Below are positions 50,550 to 61,400 of a stretch of 64,000 nucleotides of DNA, piece by piece (the stretch's first letter is position 1; the number at the start of each line of letters is the position of its first letter). The notes beneath the pieces were generated by a model. The model did no database searches and had not been told where the DNA came from. It worked only from the letters and a program-made list of their open reading frames with translations. The DNA comes from Candidatus Promineofilum glycogenicum (GTDB taxonomy: Bacteria > Chloroflexota > Anaerolineae > Promineifilales > Promineifilaceae). A program made the position numbers and the translations under genes. The stretch is from positions 124,001 to 188,000 of the forward strand of contig JADJHJ010000008.1 of the NCBI GenBank assembly GCA_016707605.1. The letters run 5' to 3'.

Positions 50550-51536
50550 TTAACGGTAGGCGACCTCGCTGTAGGTCATGAGCTTATCCCAGCGGTGGTG
50601 GGCCTCGATGGTGCGCCACGTGCCGGAGCGGGAGCGGGTGACGAGCGAGTGGGTGATGGCCCCGGTGGCGGTGTAACGCACGCCGCGCAGGAAGTCGCCC
50701 TGGGTGATGCCCGTGGCGGCGAAGAAGTGGTCGTTGCCGGCGGCCAGGTCGCTCAGGGTCAGCTTGCGGCCGATGGCGATGCCCGCCGCCTCGATGCGCT
50801 CGCGCTCGCCGTCCGACTGCGGGGCCAGGCAGCCCTGAATCTCGCCGCCCAGGCCGTGCATGGCGCAGGCGGTGATGACCCCCTCCGGCGTGCCGCCGAT
50901 GCCCATGACGATGTCGATGCCCGTGCCGGGCAGGGCGGCCATGAGCGACGGGGCCACGTCGCCGTCGCTGATGAGGCGGATGCGCGCCCCGGCCTCGCGC
51001 ACGGCGCGGATGCGGGCCTGGTTGCGCGGCCGGTCGAGGATGACGACCGTCACCTCGTCCACGTCCAGCCCCTTGGCCTTGGCGACGATGGCCAGCGTCT
51101 CGGCCACCGGCGCTTCCAGATCGACCTGGCCGGCCGCCTCCGGCCCGACGACGAGCTTGTCCATGTAGAAGGCCGGGCCGGGGTTGAACATGGTGCCGCG
51201 CGGAGCCACGGCGACGACGGCGATGGAGTTGGGCAGCCCTTTGGCCAGCAGGTTGGTGCCCTCCACCGGATCGACGGCCACGTCGACCATCGGGCCGCTG
51301 CCGTTGCCGGTGCGCTCGCCGTTGTAGAGCATGGGCGCTTCGTCCTTCTCGCCCTCGCCGATGACGACGATGCCGTCCATGCGCACCGTATCCAGCAGCA
51401 GGCGCAGGGCGTTGACGGCCGCGCCGTCGCCCTCGTTCTTCTGCCCGCGGCCGACCCAGCGCGCCGCGGCCAGGGCGGCCGCCTCCGTCGCCCGCGCCAG
51501 ATCGAGACCCAGGTTACGCTCCGGTTTTTCGGACAT
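50550..51536 (-). CDS. glpX: Fructose-1,6-bisphosphatase, class II
   Basis: 328 residues from ATG 51536 with AGGAGG 6 bp upstream. Signature segments: GDGAAVNALRLLLDTVRMDG, VIGEGEKDEAPMLYNGE, VDVAVDPVEGTNLLAKGLPN and MGIGGTPEGVITACAMHGLG. Hydrolyses fructose-1,6-bisphosphate in gluconeogenesis, or sedoheptulose bisphosphate in the Calvin cycle. The longer frame upstream to 51734 runs through family B repeats and is not coding. Confidence 0.97.
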   Translation of the reverse strand: MSEKPERNLGLDLARATEAAALAAARWVGRGQKNEGDGAAVNALRLLLDTVRMDGIVVIGEGEKDEAPMLYNGERTGNGSGPMVDVAVDPVEGTNLLAKGLPNSIAVVAVAPRGTMFNPGPAFYMDKLVVGPEAAGQVDLEAPVAETLAIVAKAKGLDVDEVTVVILDRPRNQARIRAVREAGARIRLISDGDVAPSLMAALPGTGIDIVMGIGGTPEGVITACAMHGLGGEIQGCLAPQSDGERERIEAAGIAIGRKLTLSDLAAGNDHFFAATGITQGDFLRGVRYTATGAITHSLVTRSRSGTWRTIEAHHRWDKLMTYSEVAYR

Positions 51537-51596
51537 GGTTTGCCTCCTGTGGGCTTGTGACAAACGGAACAAACCAAGTATAGCACAGTGATGAAG

Positions 51597-51725
51597 AGGC
51601 TCACGCAAAGGCGCGAAGGGGCCAAGGCGCAAAGGAAGAAGGTAAGAAAGAAGCTCACGCAAAGCAAGACGCCAAGAGGCTTTCTCTAGCGTACTTTGCG
51701 TCTTTGCGGCCCTGAGCCTTCTTAA
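51597..51725. repeat. Family B CAAAGGCGC inverted repeat
   Basis: GCTCACGCAAAGGCGC-type units on the left face GCGTCTTTGCGGCCCTGAGC on the right, between divergent glpX and ABC-F genes. Confidence 0.75.
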
Positions 51726-51762
51726 TCTCGTCACTCGTCACTCGTCACTGTAGAATGACGCC

Positions 51763-53876
<2,114 letters not shown>

Positions 53877-53903
53877 TTGGGAATTACGAATTAGGAATTA
53901 GGA

Positions 53904-54659
53904 ATGGAGCGCGAGATGGGGATGGCGGGTGGCGAGTGGCGGGTGGCGGGTGAAGAGGCCGCCACCAGGGGTGATGGGCCGCGGTTGGCGGGGGTGATCT
54001 TTGACTTCAACGGGGTGCTGTTCTGGGACAACCCCCTGCACGAGGAGGCGTGGCGGCAGTACGCGACGCAGTTGCGCGGACGGCCGCTGAGCGACCAGGA
54101 GATGGTCGAGCAGGTGCACGGCCGCGTCAACCGCGACATCTTCACCTACGTGCTGGGCGCGCCGCCGACGGACGAACAACTGGCGCGGCTGGCCGAAGAG
54201 AAAGAGATCATCTACCGCCGCCTGTGCCTGGCGGCGGGCAAGGCGTTCCGGCTGTCGCCCGGCGCGGTGGAACTGCTCGACTTTCTGGCCGCCCAGGCCA
54301 TCCCGCGGGCCATCGCCACCTCGTCGCCGTGGGTCAACATGGCCTTCTACCTGGAGCACCTGGCCCTCGGCCGCTGGTTCGCGCCGCAGCACACCATCTA
54401 CGACCGCGGCCGCTACCCCGGCAAGCCCGCGCCCGACATCTACCTGGAAGCGGCCGGCGCGCTGGGGTTGCCTCCGGCGGCGTGCGTCGTGGTCGAAGAT
54501 TCGCTGGCCGGCATCGCCGCGGCGCGGGCGGCGGGCATCGGCGGCATCATCGCCCTTGGCCCGGCCGAGCGCCACATCGAACTGGCAGCGCTGCCCGGCG
54601 TAGATGAGGTGATCGTTGACCTGGGGCACTTTCCCCGCCCGTTGCTAGTCGCCCGGTAA
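53904..54659 (+). CDS. HAD-superfamily hydrolase (beta-phosphoglucomutase-like)
   Basis: 251 residues. Motif I VIFDFNGVLFWDN, motif II AIATSSPWVN, motif III lysine in GKPAPDIYLEA, motif IV VVVEDSLAGIAAARAAG. A helical cap with WRQYATQLRGRPLSDQEMVE. Acts on phosphorylated sugars or similar small phosphoesters. The usual second Asp of motif I (DxD) is Asn, a substitution seen in some members and expected to weaken the general acid/base. The first 25 residues (GGEWRVAGEEAATRGD) are encoded by a GGGTGGC-type repeat; the ancestral start may have been near GPRLAGVIFD. Confidence 0.87.
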   Translation: MEREMGMAGGEWRVAGEEAATRGDGPRLAGVIFDFNGVLFWDNPLHEEAWRQYATQLRGRPLSDQEMVEQVHGRVNRDIFTYVLGAPPTDEQLARLAEEKEIIYRRLCLAAGKAFRLSPGAVELLDFLAAQAIPRAIATSSPWVNMAFYLEHLALGRWFAPQHTIYDRGRYPGKPAPDIYLEAAGALGLPPAACVVVEDSLAGIAAARAAGIGGIIALGPAERHIELAALPGVDEVIVDLGHFPRPLLVAR

Positions 54660-54743
54660 AGAACAAGCTAAACGCGCTCCCCTCTGCCCCCACCTAGGCC
54701 ATTTGACCGCTTCCCCAGCCACCCAAAAAGCGTCATTCAACCC

Positions 54744-54772
54744 TTGAGCGAAGCCGGGCGCTTCCCTACTAT
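54744..54772 (+). promoter_or_regulatory. Promoter of the lipoprotein gene
   Basis: TTGAGC (54744-54749), 17-bp spacer, TACTAT (54767-54772), 57 bp before ATG 54829. Confidence 0.6.
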
Positions 54773-54828
54773 CCTCCCACGGTGCGGGGCCAGACTATCA
54801 ACCGCCCACGCCGGGGAGAAGAAACGAG

Positions 54829-55491
54829 ATGAAACGCCAACTGTTGCTCATCGGCCTGCTGTTCGTCGCCGCGCTCAGCGCCTGCGAGGACACCGACGTC
54901 CACACCACGCCGCCCGCGCCCGTCGACGGCGCCGGCGCGCCGACCGTCACCATCGATCCGCCAACCGTCGGGCCGAACATGGCCATCACTGTCACCGGCC
55001 AGGGCTTCCCGGCCGATACGGTGGTCGAGTTGACCGTCCAACGCATCACTGAGAGCTTTCGCTCCGACCCCCTGGCCCAGGGGCAGACCGACGCCGCCGG
55101 CAACGTCACCATCGCCGCCCAGGTTCCGGCGCTGTGGCTCGACGGCACGCCGCTCAGCGGGCCGGAGCTGACGCTGGAGCTGGCTACGGAAGATGGCGAC
55201 GTGCGCGGCGTGGCTACGGTGCCGTTCGAGGGGGAGGAGCTCGACTCCTTTCTTACCATCGTTCCTTCCAGCGGCGCGCCGGGTCAGCAGATTCAGGCCC
55301 AGGGCGTGGGCTTCGCGCCGGGGCTGGACGTGGCGGTGGGGCACGCCGGGACGACGGCGATGACGCGACCGGGTCAACGAGCCGCCGGCCGATCGCCATC
55401 CTGCGGCGCCGACAGCGGGTGTCAGACCGAGTCGTCCCTGTCTCGCCCGTCGGCGCGGCGAGCAGCGGGGCGCTGGCCATCAGCCGTTTAG
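54829..55491 (+). CDS. Lipoprotein with IPT/TIG-like domain, doubtful C-terminus
   Basis: 220 residues from ATG 54829 with GGGGAGAAG 6 bp upstream. Signal and lipobox LLFVAALSAC. Residues 30-125 read as an Ig-like fold (TVTIDPPTVGPNMAITVTGQ, GFPADTVVELTVQ, DAAGNVTIAAQVPALWLDG), and a second domain begins SFLTIVPSSGAPGQQIQAQG. From about residue 165 (GHAGTTAMTRPGQ) the composition turns Arg/Ser/Gly-rich and domain-like patterns stop, suggesting a frameshift in the second Ig domain. Neighbouring genes have verified one-base indels. Confidence 0.65.
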   Translation: MKRQLLLIGLLFVAALSACEDTDVHTTPPAPVDGAGAPTVTIDPPTVGPNMAITVTGQGFPADTVVELTVQRITESFRSDPLAQGQTDAAGNVTIAAQVPALWLDGTPLSGPELTLELATEDGDVRGVATVPFEGEELDSFLTIVPSSGAPGQQIQAQGVGFAPGLDVAVGHAGTTAMTRPGQRAAGRSPSCGADSGCQTESSLSRPSARRAAGRWPSAV

Positions 55492-55760
55492 CCACGACTC
55501 ACTCGCCCCGGGGGGACCGACGCCTGCCCACGACGAGATCTCTGGCCACGGACGCCTACCAACGACGCCAGCAGAACCGTCTCTTTGCGCCCCGGAGGTC
55601 TGGATGTTCGGTCAGGCCGTGCCGTAGTGTTGTATAATGGCCTCAGAGGGTAAATCACAATGGAACCGCACACCAACCGGACGCCCAAGCCAGGGGATCG
55701 AGCCACGACGCCGAGACGGACGGGGGATGTTGCAACCTGGCCCGACAAACGATCCGCGCT
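55492..55760. other. 269-bp region before AMMECR1, probably its broken 5' end
   Basis: TATAAT at 55633-55638 and an ATG at 55660 lie here, but no continuous frame links them to the AMMECR1 gene. In-frame sequence just upstream of 55761 reads LARQTIRAV, the usual AMMECR1 N-terminal helix, and MLQ in another frame precedes it, so missing or extra bases around 55660-55740 probably break the gene. Confidence 0.5.
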
Positions 55761-56297
55761 GTGGCGACGACCGGCCGCCTGCCCGATTACGTGACCGCTA
55801 ACCCGTGGTTTTTGGAACCGGCGGCCGTCTTCGTCACCCTGCGCGGCGCGCCGAACGCCTACGAACCACAGGGGGAGTTGCGCGGTTGCGTCGGCCAGGT
55901 GGAGCCGGACGCGCCGCTCTACGCCGCCGTGCAGGACGCCGCGGCCAAGGCGGCGACGATTGACCCGCGCTTCTATCCCGTGCAGGCCGGCGAGGTGGAC
56001 GTCCTGAGCCTCGAAATCTCCATCCTCTCGCCGATGCGGCCCGATCGACACGCTGGACGAGATACGAACGGCCGCGACGGGCTGCTCATCATCGGTGAGC
56101 GCCGTCGCGGCCTGCTGTTGCCGGAAGTGCCGGTCGAGTATAACTGGGGGGCGCGCGAGTTCGTGCGCCAACTGTGCCGCAAGGCGGCTCTGCCCGACGA
56201 TGCCTGGCCGGTCCGCCTCACGCGCGAAAGCTTGGGCCTTTTTCGACCGAGAGCTCAGGGCCACTGGCCTTGCGGCCGAGCCGATACGACTAGTTAG
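55761..56297 (+). pseudogene. AMMECR1-domain protein, multiple one-base indels
   Basis: The open part (from GTG 55761) shows LEPAAVFVTLRGAPN, LRGCVGQVEPDAPLYAAVQ, AATIDPRFYPVQAGEVDVLS and RRGLLLPEVPVEYNWGAREF, unmistakable AMMECR1. Between them, LSPMRP is followed by RHAGRDT where the family has IDTLDEIRNGRDGLL. Removing the G at 56043 and adding a G near 56066 restores this exactly, so two indels cancel out. Another near 55736 separates the start. The C-terminal LTRESLGLFRPRAQG is also atypical. AMMECR1 proteins are of uncertain role, some linked to radical-SAM systems. Either sequencing error or decay; treat as non-intact. Confidence 0.75.
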
Positions 56298-56604
56298 CCC
56301 TTGCCGCTGCTGCCCATGCCGCCGCCGCGGCCACCGGCGCCGCTGCCGCGCGTGCCGCCGTTCTTACCGTGCTTGGCTTGGCGGCCTGGGGCTCAGCGGC
56401 CGCCATTTTGCCGTTCTCTGAGAGAACCGGCAGCGCGTTGCGCCCCTCCATGACCTGCCATCCCTCCGGCACCTGGTCGAGCACACCTTCGCGCGCGTCC
56501 TTGGCGAAGAAGTAGATGGTGCGCTGGTGGTCATTGTTCAACCCGACCTCACGGCCGTGCAGGTAGTAAGTGGTCCCCTTTGAATTTGCATAGGCAAATG
56601 CCAT
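56294..56604 (-). CDS. Small basic protein with frameshifted Gly-rich tail
   Basis: ATG 56604, AAGGAG 8 bp upstream (GTG 56610 is less likely). The conserved part is MAFAYANSKGTTYYLHGREV then TIYFFAKDAREGVLDQVPEG, a short domain common as a stand-alone protein in related bacteria. The uninterrupted frame ends in an Ala-run to 56290. Adding one base at about 56377 gives KHGKNGGTRGSGAGG and ends GSSGKG at a TAA (56294-56296). That basic, glycine-rich tail looks more natural, so I infer a one-base deletion. Function unknown; nucleic-acid binding is possible. Confidence 0.6.
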
Positions 56605-56697
56605 TATCACATCTCCTTACGTAGAGTTGATATGGCTACCAGTCTACGGAGAGTCAGGTCCGTCACAATAGACCGCAGGCATAATTACCCCGCCGGA

Positions 56698-57773
56698 CTA
56701 TGCCCGCCGGCCGGGCTGGAGGCGGTAACCGGGCGGTGACGGTGCTACGCCCGGGTTGAAGATGATGGCGGCTAACAGCAACAGCCCGACCAGCACCGCG
56801 GCCACGGCCAGCATCCACAGCGCTTCGGCGCGCACCACGCGCGCGCGGTTCTCGCGTGGCACGGGCGGCAGCGCCGCCAAAAGCTCCTGCAAGAAGAGCG
56901 GCATGTTGGCCGGGCGGCGGCGCGGGTCGGCCGCGGCGGCGCGGGTAGCCAGTTGGGGCAGCACGACGAGGTCGGTGCGCTCGGCCAGCATTGCCTGTCG
57001 GCGGCCGCCGGGGACGCGCCGCGCGCCGGCGGCTGCCCGGTTAGCATCTCCGCGAACAGCCGGCCGATGCCATATACGTCGGTCGCCGGCCCGACCGCGC
57101 CGCCGTGGGCCACTTCCGGCGCGGCGTAGGCGGGCAGCGCGAAGGCCGGCCGCCAATGGCGCGGCAGGTCTTCGTAGGGGCAGGCCACGCCCAGATCGGT
57201 CAACACCGGGCGGGGCACGTTCTCCTGGTCGAAGCGCACCAGCACCACCTCCGGCGAGAGGCACAGGTGCAACAGGCCGCGGTCGTTGAGGAAGGCCAGC
57301 GCGTCGGCCAGCCCGGCCACGAGCCAGCCGGTCGTCAGATACCAGGGCTGCGGGTCGCGGTCGAGAAACTCGCGCAATACCTGGCTCTCCACGTAATCGA
57401 AGACGGCGAAAGTAACGATGCGCCCGCGCGCCGCCGTCCGGCCATAGGGGTACTCCGCCGGCGACGCGCCGCTTAGCGCCGGCAGCAGTTGCGGCAACAC
57501 GGGATGGGTGTGGCCGGTCAGGAACAACGCCTCGCGCTTGAGCTTGTCTTCATAGCCGGGGTGGGCCACCTTCAGCAGCACGACCGCCGCGCCGCGTCGC
57601 GCCTTGTAGAGCGTCGCCGCCGGCAGGGTGGTGATCCACTGCACGATCTCCATCTCGCCCATGCGGTCGCCGGCGCGCAGACGCAGGGGAGCGTCCTCCA
57701 CCGGGCACTGCGGCTCCTGGCACCACAGATTGTCGTCCGGCCGGCTGCGCCGGCACAGCCCACACTCTTTCAT
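56698..57773 (-). CDS. Zinc-ribbon pseudokinase with C-terminal membrane helix (EssB/YukC-like)
   Basis: About 358 residues after correcting one indel near 56993-57010. The N-terminus MKECGLCRRSRPDDNLWCQE has a Cys-x2-Cys and Cys-x4-Cys zinc-ribbon pattern. Residues 35-250 are a protein-kinase fold: Lys in AAVVLLKVAHPG, APE in YAAPEVAHGG, D in TDVYGIGRLFAEML. The HRD motif is replaced by HLCLSPEVVLV and DFG by TDLGVA, so the catalytic Asp is lost. After the indel comes RAEALWMLAVAAVLVGLLLL, a single membrane helix, and a short outside tail (NPGVAPSPPGYRLQ). A pseudokinase plus membrane helix is the layout of EssB/YukC of type VII secretion. ATG overlaps the upstream stop (ATGA). Confidence 0.75.
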
Positions 57774-58452
57774 GCGACCTCCGGGCTGGCCGGCGCGACC
57801 GCCGGGCCGTTTGCCGTTACGGTTGGCAACAGACAGTGCAGCACGATGCTGCTGACCTCCAGCGACAGTTGATCGTCGGCGTGCAGCGGGACGGCCGGCG
57901 AGCGTTCGGGCGCGTCCTCGTCAAAGGGCAGCAGCGCGCCGTTGAGCCGCATCGGGTTGACCGACAGGCAGCGCACGGCCGGCGCGCCCTGCACGACGAC
58001 GATCTCCGCCTGTCGCCGCGAGACGGCCAGGCTGTACGGTTCCAGGTTGACCGCCAGCAGGTGATTCAGCGGCGAGTCGGGCTTGGGGCGGCCGATGACC
58101 CCCGGCTGCCAGGCGACACAGAACACGTGCGAGCGGTAGCGCAGATAGACGGGCGCTCCAGCGGCGTCGCCCCGCGCGGCGTCGCCGGGCGCTGCTCGCG
58201 GAAGGCCAGCGTCGTCTGCGCGCCAAGCTGGTGGATGGGCCGGTCGCCCGGCAAAGGGCGGATGTCGCCCGGCGACCACAGCCCATAGCGCTGCGGCTCG
58301 TGGCGATCCAGATAGCGAATGTCGCCGCTGAACTCGGCCAGGATTTCGTGCACCAGTTGGGCCATCGTCACCTCCGGCAGCGCCCGGGCGCGGTGGATCG
58401 TCCCGTCGGGCAAATGGATTTGCAGGCCAATGCGTCTCTTTCCCGATGCCAT
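57770..58452 (-). CDS. YukD-like ubiquitin domain fused to FHA domain, one-base frameshift
   Basis: 227 residues if one base is restored near 58150. N-terminal 85 residues (IGLQIHLPDGTIHRARALPE, VTMAQLVHEILAEFSGDIRY, TTLAFREQRP) form a ubiquitin-like fold of YukD/EsaB type. The second part, in another raw frame, has the FHA hallmarks VIGRPKPDSP (GR) and LAVSRRQAEIVV (SxxxA/H) and ADDQLSLEVSSIVLHCLL. YukD/EsaB regulates type VII secretion; FHA binds phosphothreonine, as in FtsK-associated FHA subunits of actinobacterial and Firmicute systems. The gene starts 39 bp after the EssC stop and its TGA overlaps the start of the pseudokinase gene. Confidence 0.82.
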
Positions 58453-58491
58453 GTCTCCCTCGTCGCGCTACGTCGTCGCGCTGCTACCGCG

Positions 58492-61400
58492 CTACGCCTC
58501 GCTGAAATACGACTCTGCCAGACGGATCACGTCGTCCTCGTCCATCACGTCCAGATCGATGCCGATGTCGGACAGGGCCAATCCCTGTTGCCGGCTGGTG
58601 GCGGCGATGGCCGTCTTGAGCAGGGCGTAGGCCCGCTGGCTGACCTGGCCGTTGGTGGGGCCGCCGGCCGGCTCATCGAGCGGCGTGTCGTCGTCCGCCG
58701 GCCCGTCCAGCCATTCGGCGGCCTGGCCGGGATATAACGCCTCGATTGTGGCGATCCACTCGTCCAACTCCGCGGCGCGGGTGGCGGCGTCGGCGTAGGG
58801 CTGGGCGATCTGGATGAGCGTCAGTTGCCCGGCCGAGGCGATGTGGCCGCGCCCGGCGGGCATGTCCTTGAAGTTGCGGCTATAGGCGCGCAGCGTCGTC
58901 AGCGAGTCGCTGTTGCGTAGCCCCACGCCGTAGCCGCTGTTCAGCACCCGGCTCTTCAGCGGGCTGGGCGTGTCCAACTGGCCGCCGATGATCACGTGCA
59001 GCCCGTCCGCGCCGTGGCGGCCGGCCAGTTGGGCCAGGTCGCTCAGCGCGTCCACCGCGTCGCTGTTGCGCTCGATCTCCTCGATGAGATCGTCGAAGTT
59101 GTCGATCACCACGTGCAGCCGGCGCGTGCTGTCGCCGCCGGCCAGCGCCCGGCATTCGGCAGCCACTCGCGCCACCAGCCCCGGCAACTCACCCGCCTCG
59201 CGCGCCACGGTCAGCACGTGGGGCAGCGCCCCCAGGTCGCGGCGTCCGCCGTAGTGGGTGAACTTGCGGTTGAAGTCGACCAGGACGAAGGCGACCTGCT
59301 CCGGCGCGTGGCGGGCGGCCAGCGACAGCACCCAGTTGATCAGCGTCGTCGTCTTGCCCGACAGGGGCGGCCCGACGACGGCGAAGTGGGGGCCGTGGCG
59401 GCGCAGGTTGAAGAGAGCCGGCTGAAGCCGGTTGTCGAAGCCCAGCACCGCCTCCGGCTCACCGTCGACCGGCTCCGGCGCGGCGGCCAGCACGCCGGCC
59501 AGGGGGGCGACGCGCGGCAGGATGCGCACCGGTTCGGGCGTTGGCCCGTCCCAGGCATCGCGCAGCGTTTCGGCCAGCCGCCGCAGCCGCACCCCCTCGC
59601 TCTCCTCGCCGGCGCGCACCGGCAGGGCGGCCTGGAAGGCCAGCGGCCGGCCGTCCACGCGAGCCAGCCCGCGGCCCGGCGTGTCGCCGATGGCCGGCGC
59701 GTTGCGGCCGACCACGTCCAGATAGCTGCCGGTGTCGGCCAGCGAGAAGGTCAGGCGCTGGCCGAACAGGTTCAGGACGCGGCTGGGGATGCCGCCCAGG
59801 TCGGCGGCGGTGACGACGAAGTACAGCCCATAGGTGCGCCCCGACCGCAGCAGCGGCGTCAGCCGCTCGTCGATCAGTTCGCCGAAGTTCTCCTTCAGTT
59901 CGGCGAAGTTGTCGATCAGCACCAGAATGGCCGGCAGCGTCTCGTCCGGGCGGGCGGCGTTGTAGTCGGCCAGCGTGGCCGCGTCGACGGCGCTGAAGGC
60001 CACCTTGCGCGCCTGCAACGTCTCCTCCAGCCGCTCCATCAGACGGTTGAGCCGCTCCTCATAGGCTTCGTCGTCGGGCATGATGATGTCGCCCAGGTGG
60101 GGCAACTGGCGCAGGCTGCCGAAGCTGCGGCCGCCCAGGTCGAGCACGTAGACGTGCAAGGCGTCGGGCGGCAGGACGGCGGCCAGTTGGACCACCAGCG
60201 CCCGCAGGAAGGAGGTCTTGCCATAGCCGGAGCCGCCGAAGATGAAGTGATGATCGCGGTCGAGCGCCAGCGTCAGCGGCAGTTGCCGGGCCAATTGCGG
60301 GTCGTCCACCACGCCCAGCACGGTCGTCGTCGCCGCGCGCCAATCGACGGCCGGCCACGCCCCGCGCCCGCCCAGCCAGGCGACGAGCGGCGGACTGAGC
60401 GCGAATCGCCCGTCGGCCGCGGCGTTGTCGGGCATGTAGTCGGCCGAGATGGCGTCCTCCAGCGTCAGGTCGGCCGGCAGAAAGTCGGGCCACGGCCGGG
60501 GGCGGCGCGGCGGCGCGTCGGGGGCCTCGGCGGCCTCCCTGGCCATGCGCACGATGACTTCATACAGTTTGGGCGGCTCGGCGTCGTCCGGCCGCTGCTC
60601 TTCAGGCATGGCGTCACCGGTGTAGGCGACCTGGATCAGGTTCAGTTCGTCGTTGCCCACCTGCAAGTAGCCGCGGCCGGGCACGCCGTTGGGCAGCAGC
60701 GCCGCGTCGGGCTTGCGCAACAGCTCGCGGCTCTCCTCGATGCTCTCCACGCGCAGGCAGATGCGGAACTTGATGTTGGAGCGCATCTGGTCGGTCACGC
60801 CCGTCGGCCGCTGCGAGGCCAGGATGAGCGACACACCCAGCGAGCGGCCGACGCGGGTGATGCGCTCCAGTTCGACCAGGAAGTCGCGGTTGTCGGTGAT
60901 CATCTCGGCGTACTCGTCGATGATGATGAACAGGTGCGGGTACGGCTCGTGGGTCAGGTGCAGCCCCCGGTTGCGATAGTCAACGATGTCTTTCGTCCCC
61001 GTATCGGCGTTGAGCGACTGGCGGCGCTTCATCTCGGCGTTGATGGCCGTGAACATGCGCGTCACGGCGGCCTGGTTGAGATTGGTGATGATGTCCACAC
61101 AGTGGGGCAGACCCTTGAACGGTGTGAACGCGCCGCCGCCCTTGTAGTCCACCAGGACGAAGTTGAGCACGCTGGGATCGTAGTCGAGGGCCATGCCGGC
61201 GATGAGCGTCGTCAGCAGTTCCGACTTGCCGGAGCCGGTGCCGCCGGCGACGATGCCGTGCACGCCGTCGGCTTTGGCCGAGAAGGTCATCGGCCGCGGC
61301 TTATTGCCGGCGGCCACGCCGATGGTGGCCGAGAGCCAGGCCGCCGGCCCCGGCGGGTGGACGCTCTCGTGCCAGCGTTGGCGCATGGCCTGGCGCAACT

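Noticed and set aside
50550..51734. Longer start of glpX
   Set aside because: Extra N-terminus is repeat-encoded; AGGAGG and family alignment fix ATG 51536.
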